Shown here: piece by piece, positions 32,611 to 42,013 of the stretch
Numbering within the stretch: position 1 is the stretch's first letter
How the letters are laid out: each line of letters opens with the position of its first letter
From: an uncultured Oscillospiraceae bacterium
GTDB taxonomy: Bacteria > Bacillota > Clostridia > Oscillospirales > Acutalibacteraceae
Direction: 5' to 3'
Assembly: GCA_900543215.1 (NCBI GenBank)
Contig: UQQR01000001.1
Coordinates: 1 to 64,000, forward strand
Length of the DNA: 64,000 bases
Made by a program: the position numbers and the translations under genes
The notes under the pieces: model-generated
What the model was told of the DNA's origin: nothing
Databases searched by the model: none
Seen by the model: the letters and a program-made list of their open reading frames with translations, nothing else

Positions 32611-33315
32611 ATGGAGATCATTAGGGTTATTATAACATCTGTTGTTTCGCTTGTTGTGTTATTTTTGTTAACAAAATTGGTCGGAAACAAACAGTTATCC
32701 GAGCTTAATATGTTCGACTATATCGTAAGTATAACAATAGGCTCTATTGCCGCGGAAATGGCAACGGAGCTTGAAAACCCCGAACAACCGCTTACGGCAA
32801 TGATTGTATATGCGGTAATTTCATTTGCGGTTTCGGTTACAAGCTCTAAAAACATAGCGTTAAGGCGGTTGGTGTTCGGTCATTCGGTTATTCTTATGGG
32901 AAACGGCAAACTTTACCGCAAAAACTTTAAAAAATGCCGTCTTGATTTAAATGAATTTTTAATGCAGTGCAGGTTAAACGGTTTTTATGACCTTTCTGCG
33001 GTTGATACTGCTGTTATGGAGGCAAGCGGAAAAATAAGCTTTATGCCTGCCGCCGCTAAAAAGCCGGCGACGCCCGAGGACCTTAATATTGTTCCGGCAA
33101 GCGAAAGCGTATACTATAATGTAATTATGGACGGCAAGATTTTAGAAAAGAATTTAAAGAGCTGCGGCAAAGATATGAACTGGCTCAAAAACGAGCTTAA
33201 GGTTCAGGGCATAAAAAAAGAAGCCGAGGTCTATCTCGGCATACTTGATAAATCGGGAAATTTGTCTGTGTTTAAAAATAACGATGATATGCAGGATAAC
33301 GATATTTTTGAATGA
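32611..33315 (+). CDS. DUF421 membrane protein
   Basis: A 234-residue protein with three N-terminal membrane segments (about 5-22, 35-50, 60-80) and a cytosolic DUF421 domain (NMFDYIVSITIGSIAAEMA, HSVILMGNGKLYRKN, FLMQCRLNGFYDLSAVDTAVMEASGKISFMP pattern). YetF-like proteins of this family are found in spore-formers with an unclear role. GAGGTGG precedes ATG 32611. Divergent from the citrate operon. Terminator follows. Confidence 0.85.
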   Translation: MEIIRVIITSVVSLVVLFLLTKLVGNKQLSELNMFDYIVSITIGSIAAEMATELENPEQPLTAMIVYAVISFAVSVTSSKNIALRRLVFGHSVILMGNGKLYRKNFKKCRLDLNEFLMQCRLNGFYDLSAVDTAVMEASGKISFMPAAAKKPATPEDLNIVPASESVYYNVIMDGKILEKNLKSCGKDMNWLKNELKVQGIKKEAEVYLGILDKSGNLSVFKNNDDMQDNDIFE

Positions 33316-33325
33316 TTCCACCTTC

Positions 33326-33360
33326 GGTAGAGAGTGAAATTATGGCTCTCTACCTTTATT
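33326..33360 (+). terminator. Terminator after DUF421 gene
   Basis: GGTAGAGAG and CTCTCTACC arms around an 11-base loop, followed by TTTATTTTTT. Confidence 0.85.
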
Positions 33361-33421
33361 TTTTACTTTTAGATACCGAAACAGGTACGGTTCATTGCCG
33401 ATAGAATTAAAAAGCTGTAAA

Positions 33422-34006
33422 ATGAAAGCGATGAAGAAAATGAACAAAATCTGCAAGCTTATACGCATTATCACGGTGGCACCGATAGCCGCTCTTGTAA
33501 CCGTGCTTATGCTTAATTTTATGAAGAACGGCTTTTTTGTAAACGCACGGCACTTTTGGACGGGAATTCTTACGCTTACCGTATTGCCGCTTTTGGCTTA
33601 TCCCATAAGTCTTGTAAAGCAAAAGGACGAAAGGCGGAGATTTCAGCGCTCGCTCGCGATACTCTTTGCGGTTGTAGGATATATTGCGGGAACTGTCTGT
33701 TCCTTTGTAAGCGGCGGCTCCGAGGGCGAGCGTGTGCTGTACCTTACCTATCTTTTGTCGGGCATTATGATTGCCTTAAGCTCGTTTATTTTATAAAGAA
33801 AAAGCAGCGGTCACGCCTGTGGAATTTCGGGGCCTGTGACACTGCTTACATATTATTTAAGTCCTCTGTGCGCATGTGGGTATTTCCTGCTTATACCGGT
33901 GTTTGAAGCGTCACTTAAAATAAAAAGACATACCTTAAGCCAGCTTGTAAGCGGAAGTGCAATTCCCGTTGTATGTATGTTAATATCGGTATTAACAGTT
34001 AAATAA
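33422..34006 (+). pseudogene. Membrane protein gene with an in-frame stop (PAP2-like, tentative)
   Basis: One reading frame spans 33422 to TAA 34004, interrupted only by TAA at 33794-33796. Before the stop there are four membrane segments (about 130 residues); after it follow KSSGHACGISGPV and two more membrane segments ending ISVLTVK. The SGHACG motif recalls the PAP2-type phosphatase core SGH, so the full protein of about 200 residues may be a PAP2-like enzyme. The stop would remove the active site. Start is uncertain; GTG/ATG options lie between 33395 and 33437. The end overlaps the convergent SLOG gene. Confidence 0.55.
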
Positions 34007-34541
34007 TGCTGAGCTGAGCCGGGGCGGCGAGGTTAATTATTCTCTTCCCCTGCCTTAGCGCATAATCTACGGTTTCCTTGGTTCCGCCGTTCCTGCCGTC
34101 GAACCAGGTTACTACAAAATCGCTTTTATCTACCATATAGTGATTGCGTTTAAAGTAACAACCGGGATAGTATTTCTCGGATAAAACAATTTTTTTGTCG
34201 CAGCCTTCAAGTATTCTGTTGTAGCGCTCCTTCCAATCGTCGGGGTAACGGTTTTCCTGACCCTTAAAAGGAACCGCGCACACAAGCTTTAAATCAAAGG
34301 CGGTATTTCGGGATTTTTTTAACAACAATACCGTTTCCGCCGCAATAATATCAAAGCCCATTGCCATACCCGTATAAAAGGTACGGCAATTTTCGTCTGT
34401 AACGGAGAGTATTGTTTCGGTAAGTGAATTTTCAAAATCGGTGTAATCCCTGTTCCCCTCTTCCAAGGGAAACGGGAATTTAGATGGTCGGTATCCGGTA
34501 AAGCAACAGCTTTTTTCCAGGGAAATATTATTGTTATTCAT
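33999..34541 (-). CDS. SLOG/DUF1273-family protein (YpsA-like)
   Basis: An intact 180-residue member of the family whose other copy is broken at 4387-5137. CCFTGYRPSKFPF at the start, the glycine-rich GMAMGFDIIAAE, LVCAVPFKGQ and the C-terminal GGTKETVDYALRQGK are typical. Such proteins fold like Rossmann nucleotide-binding SLOG domains. Start ATG 34541 (MNNNNISLEK); GTG 34553 is possible. Convergent with the broken membrane gene. Confidence 0.85.
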   Translation of the reverse strand: MNNNNISLEKSCCFTGYRPSKFPFPLEEGNRDYTDFENSLTETILSVTDENCRTFYTGMAMGFDIIAAETVLLLKKSRNTAFDLKLVCAVPFKGQENRYPDDWKERYNRILEGCDKKIVLSEKYYPGCYFKRNHYMVDKSDFVVTWFDGRNGGTKETVDYALRQGKRIINLAAPAQLSII

Positions 34542-34627
34542 TTTGCACCACACAAATTAATTTTTTATTGACTGCAACGGGAAAATATTATATTATAATT
34601 TCAGTTAAACATCCGGCAGGTGAAATT

Positions 34628-35083
34628 ATGGACGCGATAGATTTAAAAATCATAACTCTTTTACAAAAGAACGCCAGAATGCCGCTTAAAGTACTGGCAG
34701 AGCAGGTATACCTTTCTTCGCCCGCTACCGCGGCAAGAATAGAAAAGCTTGAAAAGGAAGGCATAATAAGCTCTTATACCGTGAATATAGACCTTAAAAA
34801 GGTAGGTTTTCCGATAATCGCCTTTGTTAAGCTGGACCTTGACCCAAAGCTGAAGCCTGAATTTTACCCGTATATAAAAGCACATCCGAATGTGCTTGAA
34901 TGCAGTTGTGTTACGGGACAGTATTCACAGCTTATCAAGGTTGCGTTTGCAACAACGGAGGATCTCGACTTATTTGTGGGCGACCTTAACAATTACGGCC
35001 ATACCGAGACGCAGATTGCCTTTTCCACTCCCCAACCTCCAAGAGGTATCGGGATTGAAAAAATAGCAGAAGTATCAAAGTAA
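34628..35083 (+). CDS. Lrp/AsnC-family regulator
   Basis: A 151-residue regulator: N-terminal HTH (DLKIITLLQKNARMPLKVLAEQVYLSSPATAARI) and C-terminal RAM/ACT-like sensing domain (about 65-145; NVLECSCVTGQYSQLIKV). Start ATG 34628 with CAGGTG upstream. It is divergent from the SLOG gene and does not lie next to an obvious amino-acid operon. Probably an amino-acid responsive regulator. Confidence 0.9.
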   Translation: MDAIDLKIITLLQKNARMPLKVLAEQVYLSSPATAARIEKLEKEGIISSYTVNIDLKKVGFPIIAFVKLDLDPKLKPEFYPYIKAHPNVLECSCVTGQYSQLIKVAFATTEDLDLFVGDLNNYGHTETQIAFSTPQPPRGIGIEKIAEVSK

Positions 35084-35139
35084 GAAAATTATACAGAACA
35101 TATGTTCTTTTGTCAAGTGGCATTTTGCACATATCTTTT

Positions 35140-35185
35140 AAAACAAACAGCAGTCAAAACAGAAACTTCGACTGCTGTTTGTTTT
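35140..35185. terminator. Bidirectional terminator
   Basis: Perfect 16-base arms (AAAACAAACAGCAGTC and complement), loop of 14, with A-rich left and T-rich right flanks. Serves the Lrp gene (+) and the aldo/keto reductase gene (-). Confidence 0.9.
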
Positions 35186-35191
35186 CACCGG

Positions 35192-36184
35192 CTACAGTAA
35201 TGAAATGCTGTCTATCAGGTTTAATTCTTCCTTTGTAAAGACGGTGTTCTCTATTGCCTTGATGTTGTCGAATATCTGCGACGGCTTTGACGCACCGATA
35301 AGCACCGATGTTACAATACCGTCCTTAAGCACCCATGCAAGCGCCATTTCCGCAAGGGTCTGGCCTCGGTTCTTAGCTATTTCATTAAGCTTGGCAATTT
35401 GTTCCAGGCGCTCCTTTGTGATTGCGGTCTCCTTTAAAAATCTGCCGTCAGTCATAATTCTGCTGTCCTTCGGAATACCGTTTAAATATCTGTCGGTCAG
35501 CATACCCTGCGCTAAGGGGCTGAACGCAATTATGCCCTTTTTAAGCCGTGCGGCGGTAGCCTTAAGACCGTTGTTTTCTATGGTGCGGTCAAAAATCGAA
35601 TACCTGTTTTGGTTGATTACAAATGGGCATTTAAGCTCTTTAAGTATTGCCGCCGCCCGCTCTAAACGCTCGCCGTCGTAATTTGAAATTCCGGCGTAAA
35701 GAGCCTTGCCGCTTTTAACAGCGCTGTCAAGCGCTCCCATTGTTTCTTCAAGCGGAGTATCGGGGTCGGGTCTGTGATGATAGAATATATCCACATAATC
35801 GACACCCATTCTTTTAAGACTCCCGTCAAGGCTTGCAAGCAGATATTTGCGGCTGCCCATATTTCCGTAAGGGCCGTCCCACATTTCGTAGCCTGCCTTG
35901 GTGCTTACTATAATTTCATCACGGTATTGGAAAAGCTCTTCCTTAAGTATTTTTCCGAAATTACTTTCGGCACTGCCGGGGAGCGGTCCGTAATTGTTGG
36001 CTAAATCGAAATGTGTTATGCCGTTGTCAAAGGCTGTAAAGCACAGCTCCTTCATATTGAAATACTGCGCCGTATCGCCGAAGTTATGCCAAAGTCCGAG
36101 ACTGACCTTGGGCAGCATAAGTCCGCTGTTTCCGCAGCGGCTGTATTTCATTTTTTCGTATCTGTTATCGTTTGCTTTGTACAT
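35192..36184 (-). CDS. Aldo/keto reductase (YghZ-like)
   Basis: A 330-residue NADPH-dependent (beta/alpha)8 reductase. The tetrad is visible: Asp in THFDLANNYG, Tyr in the same motif, Lys in VSTKAGYEM and His in FYHHRPD. The protein is of the YghZ/Gpr subgroup (KYSRCGNSGL; YGNMGSRKYLLASLDGSLKRM), which reduces methylglyoxal or glyceraldehyde 3-phosphate. GGAGGTT precedes ATG 36184. It starts three bases from the end of the sugar sensor gene cluster. Confidence 0.88.
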   Translation of the reverse strand: MYKANDNRYEKMKYSRCGNSGLMLPKVSLGLWHNFGDTAQYFNMKELCFTAFDNGITHFDLANNYGPLPGSAESNFGKILKEELFQYRDEIIVSTKAGYEMWDGPYGNMGSRKYLLASLDGSLKRMGVDYVDIFYHHRPDPDTPLEETMGALDSAVKSGKALYAGISNYDGERLERAAAILKELKCPFVINQNRYSIFDRTIENNGLKATAARLKKGIIAFSPLAQGMLTDRYLNGIPKDSRIMTDGRFLKETAITKERLEQIAKLNEIAKNRGQTLAEMALAWVLKDGIVTSVLIGASKPSQIFDNIKAIENTVFTKEELNLIDSISLL

Positions 36185-36186
36185 AA

Positions 36187-37155
36187 TTAACCTCCGTTCT
36201 CGAAAGTAAATAAAAGCTTCTGAATTTCCTTATCAAACATATTGTTTTTTGTCACGGCGGTTACGGCTGTGTATTGCTCGCTTTGGTAGGTCTCGCCTGA
36301 AATCAGACCCGCGGCGCATTTAAGCCCAACATAGCCAATTTGGAAAGGATTTTGAACAATAAGGGCGTCTATCTCCCCTGTTTCCAGCATACCGAGCGAG
36401 ACCGAATTTGTATCAAACCCGACCGCATACACCTTTTGCGAGAGGTCAAGCTTTTTGACCGCATAGCCTATTCCGAGCGTCATCCACTCGTTAAAGCCTG
36501 CGATTACATTAATTTCGGGATGCTCGCTAAGCAGCTTTACAGCGGCTTGCTCGGCGCTTTCGGTATTGCTGTCCGCGGTAGCGGAGGCGATTATCTCGGC
36601 GTTGTCTATGCCGCTCATATAATCCTTAAAGCCCTCCTCGCGCAGTTGACCGTTTGCGGTGTTTTCGTAATAATTTATCAAACCGATATTGATATTGCTT
36701 TCCTTTGAAAAACCGACGACGGCGGCTTTTGCGGCGGCTTTGCCTGCCTCGTAGTTGTCTGTTCCTATAAAGGTGCTTACATTCTGCGAATTAACCTCGC
36801 TGTCGATAGCGACGATTTTAACGCCCGCGCGTGCGGCACTGTTTACCGCCTCGGCAGATTTTTTATAATCTATCGCCGATACAACTATTGCTTCAGCGCC
36901 GTTTTTAACCGCATTTTCAATAAGCCTGTTTTGAGCTTTGTAGTCCTCTTCGTTTTCGGGTCCCGTAAATTCGGCGTCTATATTATACTCGGTAGCGGCA
37001 GAGTCAACTCCGCTTTTAACACGGTGCCAGAAATCCGAATCGACCGCCTTTACAATTACGCTTATCTTCTTTTTTGAGTCCTCTTTTTTGCAGGAGCAAA
37101 GCGTAAGAATGAGCGCCGCCGCAGATAAAAGGGCGATGATTTTTTTTAATTTCAT
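36187..37155 (-). CDS. Sugar-binding lipoprotein of a three-component sensor
   Basis: A 322-residue periplasmic-binding-protein-like lipoprotein (lipobox LTLCSC near residue 22), with the type I fold (ISVIVKAVDSDFWHRVKSG, EAIVVSAIDYK, AGFNEW, VYAVGFDTNS). It is the last gene of a response-regulator/histidine-kinase/binding-protein set, directly abutting the kinase, so it probably presents a sugar to the kinase rather than to a transporter. That role is inferred from gene order. Confidence 0.85.
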   Translation of the reverse strand: MKLKKIIALLSAAALILTLCSCKKEDSKKKISVIVKAVDSDFWHRVKSGVDSAATEYNIDAEFTGPENEEDYKAQNRLIENAVKNGAEAIVVSAIDYKKSAEAVNSAARAGVKIVAIDSEVNSQNVSTFIGTDNYEAGKAAAKAAVVGFSKESNINIGLINYYENTANGQLREEGFKDYMSGIDNAEIIASATADSNTESAEQAAVKLLSEHPEINVIAGFNEWMTLGIGYAVKKLDLSQKVYAVGFDTNSVSLGMLETGEIDALIVQNPFQIGYVGLKCAAGLISGETYQSEQYTAVTAVTKNNMFDKEIQKLLFTFENGG

Positions 37156-38880
37156 TCATTTGCCCTCCTTTTTCGGTATGCGCACAGTAACCGTAGTACC
37201 GACATCAAGCTCGCTTTCAATGCTTAAACCGTATTTTTCGCCGAAATAAATTTTAAGGCGGTAGTTGACATTTTTAACGCCTATTCCGCTTGAATCGCTC
37301 CGTTCCTTTTTAAGAATTGAAAGGCACTGCTCTTTGGTCATTCCGATACCGTTATCGCTTACCGTAATAAGTATATCGTTTTCATCGTCGGGGGCTTTCT
37401 TTACCGAAATCTTGATTTCACCCTCGTCAACGCTCCTGTCTAGTCCGTGGTATATGGCGTTTTCGATAAGCGGCTGAACGGTTATTTTATTGCAAAGGCA
37501 GTTTTCAAGTGAAGGATCTACATCAAAGGAATAGGTAAACTGGTCCTTATACCTGTAGCTTTGAATAACAAGATAGCTTTCAGCGTGGCGCAGTTCGTCT
37601 CTTATGGTTATAAGCTCGTGTCCCCTGCTTATACTTATTCTGAAAAGCCTTGCTAAGGAGCTTACCATTTTGGCTGCGTCCTCCGTCCTTCCCTGTTCGC
37701 ACATCCACTGTATCGAATCAAGGGTGTTATAAAGAAAATGCGGATTAATTTGCGCCTGAAGCGCCTTAAGCTCGGTTTTTCTTAGTTCTGTTTCTTCGCG
37801 CCTTACCCTGTCCATAAGCTCGTTTATTTTAACAGTCATATGCCTGAAGGACTCAGAAATCACCTTAAGCTCCGTTACGGTCTCAGCACCGCCGTTAAAT
37901 ATAAAGCCGTCGGCTTCCTTTTCAAAACGCTTTATTTCTTTAATCAAGTCTTTAACCGGTCTGTTTACTATATTCGAATATACTATAAGCACCGCAAACA
38001 GTATTACGGCACAGATTAAAAAGGTTATCGCAACGCTTATTATTATCTGTGTCCGCCGTTCCGCCTTAAGCTCGCCCGTGTAGGTCACGGCGACGGTTCG
38101 CCATTCGCCGTTTTCGGTGGTTTTAAGTGCATAAATAATATCAGTGCCGTTTAAAACACCATCGGGCTTGCCGTCAAGCAACTCCGAATTCTCGGTCTTA
38201 ATTCCCGAAAACAGCATTTGCTGCTGCGGATGATATACAATATCCCCGTTTTTATCCGTAATAAAGCAATAGCCCTGCCTGCCGACGCCCACGCTGTCAA
38301 TATACTTTGCGATTTCGGAAAATTTAAAATCTATTGCAATGTAGCAGCCCGAAAGTACAGGTTTTTCCGTTTTTAACGCAAGGGTTACGACCCAGGGGTA
38401 TTCGTTTTTGAAAAGAGTCTGTATATGCGGTGCCGTTAAGATATATCCGTTTGTACTTTCATACAGCTCTTTGTCAAACGATTCGTCTGCGATTATGTTT
38501 TCCTTAAGAGTACCTCCGCTTCCCGAACAGGAAATTATCTCGCCGTTTTCACCGTAAAGCGTGACGGCGTAAATATCGCTCTGCACATAGGTCACGGCGG
38601 AAAGCTTGTCGCTAAGCTCTTCGGGATTTTCGGATCCAAGCACCGTGTCGTATATAAGCGACAGCTTTTCTTTCATTGAATCAAGGTAATTGTCAACCGC
38701 GGTTGCGGTCTGCTCCGCTGCCTGAAGCGAGCTTACACGCGCGTCACGCAACAGCGCACGGCTGTATACTCCTGCAAATATGCTTACGCAAACCGTTACG
38801 GCGGTAATCGCCGCTAAGGTCACCGAAAGCACGGTAATAGCCGATAGGCTTATGCTTTTCTGTTTTTTCAGGATCTTCAC
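37156..38880 (-). CDS. Sensor histidine kinase (YesM-like)
   Basis: A 574-residue kinase. Membrane segments at about 14-38 and 280-300 enclose a dCache-like extracellular domain. A HAMP segment (PVKDLIKEIKRFE) precedes the His-kinase region with INPHFLYNTLDSIQWM (phospho-His) and the ATP lid (SDNGIGMTKEQC, GIGVKNVNYRLKI). The family signals through AraC-type response regulators, here the upstream gene. Its stop touches the start of the sugar-binding lipoprotein. Confidence 0.9.
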   Translation of the reverse strand: MKILKKQKSISLSAITVLSVTLAAITAVTVCVSIFAGVYSRALLRDARVSSLQAAEQTATAVDNYLDSMKEKLSLIYDTVLGSENPEELSDKLSAVTYVQSDIYAVTLYGENGEIISCSGSGGTLKENIIADESFDKELYESTNGYILTAPHIQTLFKNEYPWVVTLALKTEKPVLSGCYIAIDFKFSEIAKYIDSVGVGRQGYCFITDKNGDIVYHPQQQMLFSGIKTENSELLDGKPDGVLNGTDIIYALKTTENGEWRTVAVTYTGELKAERRTQIIISVAITFLICAVILFAVLIVYSNIVNRPVKDLIKEIKRFEKEADGFIFNGGAETVTELKVISESFRHMTVKINELMDRVRREETELRKTELKALQAQINPHFLYNTLDSIQWMCEQGRTEDAAKMVSSLARLFRISISRGHELITIRDELRHAESYLVIQSYRYKDQFTYSFDVDPSLENCLCNKITVQPLIENAIYHGLDRSVDEGEIKISVKKAPDDENDILITVSDNGIGMTKEQCLSILKKERSDSSGIGVKNVNYRLKIYFGEKYGLSIESELDVGTTVTVRIPKKEGK

Positions 38881-38882
38881 TG

Positions 38883-40472
38883 TTATTCACCCCTTTGGGC
38901 GCATCTTATCTTTCCGGGAGAATCTCCGTAATATTTTTTAAAGCAATAGCTGAAATAGTGCTGGTCGCTGTAACCGCATTTTTCCGAAATTTCAAGTACC
39001 TTAAGATTTGAGCATAAAAGCAAATCGTAGGCGGCTTTCATACGCTTTTCGGTAAGCAGTGTTACAAAATTTTTCTTTTTTGTCTTTTTAATAAGCGCAC
39101 TTAAATAATTCGGACTTACCGCAAGCTCATTACTGACCTCGGTAAGCGAAAGCCCCTCATCCGAGTAGCGTTCGTTTATAATATTCACCGCACGGTCGCA
39201 AAGAACCTCGCAGTCTCTCTTTTGCGAGCTTGATATTAATGCTTTTGCGTTTTCGCAAAGTGAAATAAGCTCGTTTTTAACGCCCGCTTCGCTGTTATAT
39301 GTGGTCATTCTGGAGAATATCGGGTTGGAAGAAAGCAGATTTACAATGTCCGATTTATCCGCGGCATTGCTTGTTACCCTGTAAACGGTCGCAAGTATCT
39401 GCATAACAAGCAGGTCGGCGTTTTCGGGTGTGCTGTTTTCAAAAAGCCCGTCGATAAATTCGCTTAATTCTTCGTTGTAGCCGACCTTTAAAAGCTGTTC
39501 AAGCTTTAAAACGGTTTTTTCAACATGGTCTATTTCTATTTCGCCGTCATGCTCCTGGTCATTGATAAAGCGAATCTCGCCCGCGCCGTCACGGGTGTAG
39601 CGGCGTGCGCTGACGGCTTGAAAATATGCTGCCGAGCAGGAAGAAAACTCTGAAAATTCACGGCTTATTCCGATAGTACAGCTTTGCGACAGCACTCTTT
39701 TTGCGGTTTGTACGGTTTCCTTAAGCGGCAAATCAAGTATGTTTGAAAGCTCGCCGTTGCCCGAAATTATGGCAAGTGTTACTACTCTGCCGTACACCAA
39801 AAAGCTTACGGAACGCATATATTTACCGAGTACGGCGTCAATAAAATCCGCATGTTCTTTATCAGTTGCGGGATTGCCCTCGGAGTTTTTGAATTTTGAT
39901 ACAATAACGCAAAAGCGGGGCGATGAATCGGTATCTATTATTCCAAGCTCAATAGCCGTAGCGTCAAGCTCCGCTTCCTCGGGCTTTTCCTCATTGCTTC
40001 CGAGCATAAGCGGCAGCAAAAAATTATTTATCTGCATACGCTGCAGTTTGCGCTCCGAATCGGAGTCAAGGTTTTGCGTAACCCTGCCTAACTGCTCGTC
40101 CATTCGCTTTTTAATATTAAAAAGCTCTTCGGACAGCTCCTTTGAGGAAATAGGCTTCAGCAAATATGAAATTATGTTATAATTTATCGCTTTTCTTGCG
40201 TATTCAAAGCTGTCATAACCGCTTAATATTACCATTTGCGTAACGGGTCTTATCTCTCTTACCCTTTCGGCAAGCTCAAGACCCGAAATCATCGGCATTT
40301 TAATATCCGTAAGTATAAGGTCTGGCTCCAGCGTTTCCAAAAGCTCAAGCGCCTCAACGCCGTTTTCCGCCTCGCCTATTACCTGAAAGCCGGCGGCGGC
40401 CCAGTTTACCCGTTCTATTACAGCACGGCGCTGGTCGTATTCGTCCTCAACCACAAGAACCGTATAATTCAT
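38883..40472 (-). CDS. Response regulator, AraC-type (YesN-like)
   Basis: About 529 residues. N-terminal receiver (LVVEDEYDQRRAV; phospho-Asp in PDLILTDIKMP), a long middle domain of unknown detail and a C-terminal AraC/XylS double HTH (SLTEVSNELAVSPNYLSALI, VLEISEKCGYSDQHYFSYCFKKYYGDSPG). Start ATG 40472 with GGGAGG upstream; a start at 40490 would lie in that site. Presumed target: the mgl-like operon upstream. Confidence 0.9.
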   Translation of the reverse strand: MNYTVLVVEDEYDQRRAVIERVNWAAAGFQVIGEAENGVEALELLETLEPDLILTDIKMPMISGLELAERVREIRPVTQMVILSGYDSFEYARKAINYNIISYLLKPISSKELSEELFNIKKRMDEQLGRVTQNLDSDSERKLQRMQINNFLLPLMLGSNEEKPEEAELDATAIELGIIDTDSSPRFCVIVSKFKNSEGNPATDKEHADFIDAVLGKYMRSVSFLVYGRVVTLAIISGNGELSNILDLPLKETVQTAKRVLSQSCTIGISREFSEFSSCSAAYFQAVSARRYTRDGAGEIRFINDQEHDGEIEIDHVEKTVLKLEQLLKVGYNEELSEFIDGLFENSTPENADLLVMQILATVYRVTSNAADKSDIVNLLSSNPIFSRMTTYNSEAGVKNELISLCENAKALISSSQKRDCEVLCDRAVNIINERYSDEGLSLTEVSNELAVSPNYLSALIKKTKKKNFVTLLTEKRMKAAYDLLLCSNLKVLEISEKCGYSDQHYFSYCFKKYYGDSPGKIRCAQRGE

Positions 40473-40542
40473 TAAAAAACCTCCCGGCATTAAATGACAC
40501 TATTATAAGTATATCATTAAATACCGGGAAAATCAAAACATT

Positions 40543-40899
40543 TTATTGCGCCTTATCCCAACCGGCGTAAAGCGTCATACTGCCTGTTACCGTATCGTTT
40601 TCGCTGTCCCAGCTTTCGGTACGGTCTCGGTCGGTATACCAGCCCGTAAAGGTCCACCCCTCCTTTGTGGGTGCTTCGGGAGATAGCTTGTCGGAATATT
40701 CCGCTTTTACGGGGGCTATATATGAGCCGCCGTCGGTGTCAAACTTAACGATAAAGCCGTTATGTTTAACCACAAATATTAAGGCTATGACCAGCAGTGC
40801 CAAAAGACTTGCAACCATAATGTTTGCGGACTTTACCGACATATTGATTTTTGAATACAGACCGCCGGTCTTTTTTGTCGTTTCCGTCTTTTTTTCCAT
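40543..40899 (-). CDS. Membrane-anchored InlB-B-repeat protein
   Basis: A 118-residue protein with one membrane segment (about 27-48, SANIMVASLLALLVIALIF) and one InlB B-repeat (FDTDGGSYIAPVKAEYSDKL, GWTFTGWYTD, LYAGW), a beta-rich adhesion-type module. It is encoded directly after the sugar permease and may be part of that operon. Its unusual presence there suggests a surface partner of the transporter or a stray gene. GAGGTG precedes ATG 40899. Confidence 0.8.
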   Translation of the reverse strand: MEKKTETTKKTGGLYSKINMSVKSANIMVASLLALLVIALIFVVKHNGFIVKFDTDGGSYIAPVKAEYSDKLSPEAPTKEGWTFTGWYTDRDRTESWDSENDTVTGSMTLYAGWDKAQ

Positions 40900-40918
40900 A
40901 CCGGTTCACCTCATTTTT

Positions 40919-42001
40919 TTATTTGCGAGCAAGATATTTACGCATATCGATAGCGCAGGCTACAAGGATTATAAGACCCTTTATTACATAGAGCATATTT
41001 GCGTCAACAGACAGGAAGTTAAGTCCTACAAAGATTATCTGTAACAGAAATACGCCGATTACGATACCGCTTATTTTACCTGTGCCGCCTACGAACGATA
41101 CACCGCCGATAACGCACGCCGCGATAGCGTCCGATTCGTAGTTAAGACCGGTGTTTGCGGAGCAGGAAGCGATACGCGCACCCTCGATAAATCCCGTAAT
41201 TCCGTACATAGCGCCCGCAAGCACGAACACAAGAACAATCGTCCGGAAAACATTAACGCCCGAAACATTTGCGGCTTCCTCGTTTGAACCTACGGCAAAC
41301 ATATTCTTACCGAATTTTGTTTTGTTCCATATAACCCACATAAGTGCGGTAAGTATTACGGAATAAAGAACATATTTCGGAACGGCGACATCGCCGATTT
41401 TAAAGAGCGTGCCTCTTACAAAGTTTGTATAAGAGGAGTCAAGTCCCGAAAGGGTCTGACCGTTGTTTCCGCCCATCATAAGATACATAAGAACAAGACC
41501 GAAAACAATAAGCTGGGTCGAAAGGGTTACTATAAACGGATGAAGCTTGAATTTTGCGACAAAGAAACCGTTGACAAAGCCTATCACCGCACCGACCGCT
41601 ATAACCGCAAGCAAAACTATCCATAAGGGCATAACCTTTAAATTCGGGAAAATTTTGTTTGCATAGCCAGTCATTTGCAGGAGAGACGCCGCAATACAGG
41701 CTGTCAGTCCCACGCACCGTCCGGCTGAAATATCGGTTCCCGTAAGTACTATCGCTCCGCCTATGCCGAGGGCTATCGGCAGTTTTGCCGCCGTAAGCGA
41801 AATTATGTTGATTATTGAAGGTAGCTTTAAAAAAGCCGGTACTCTTATAGCGATATATATTACCGCAATGGCGATTATTATATACATTGCGTTGTTAAAC
41901 AGTAGGTCGGTAATTGCCCTGCGCTTATCCGCACCTGATTTTGCTTTAAAATCGTCCAACCAAGACGAAAAACGACCTTTTCTTTTTATAGTAGCTGTCA
42001 T
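40919..42001 (-). CDS. mglC: Sugar ABC transporter permease (MglC-like)
   Basis: A 360-residue inner-membrane permease with about ten predicted membrane segments, of the BPD_transp_2 family (VLTGTDISAGRCVGLTA, GFVNGFFVAKFKLHPFIVTL, ALMWVIWNKTKFG, IGGVSFVGGTGKISG). Together with the ATPase and binding protein upstream it forms a galactose/glucose-type importer. AGGAGG precedes ATG 42001. Confidence 0.88.
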   Translation of the reverse strand: MTATIKRKGRFSSWLDDFKAKSGADKRRAITDLLFNNAMYIIIAIAVIYIAIRVPAFLKLPSIINIISLTAAKLPIALGIGGAIVLTGTDISAGRCVGLTACIAASLLQMTGYANKIFPNLKVMPLWIVLLAVIAVGAVIGFVNGFFVAKFKLHPFIVTLSTQLIVFGLVLMYLMMGGNNGQTLSGLDSSYTNFVRGTLFKIGDVAVPKYVLYSVILTALMWVIWNKTKFGKNMFAVGSNEEAANVSGVNVFRTIVLVFVLAGAMYGITGFIEGARIASCSANTGLNYESDAIAACVIGGVSFVGGTGKISGIVIGVFLLQIIFVGLNFLSVDANMLYVIKGLIILVACAIDMRKYLARK

Positions 42002-42013
42002 TTTTGTTTCCTC

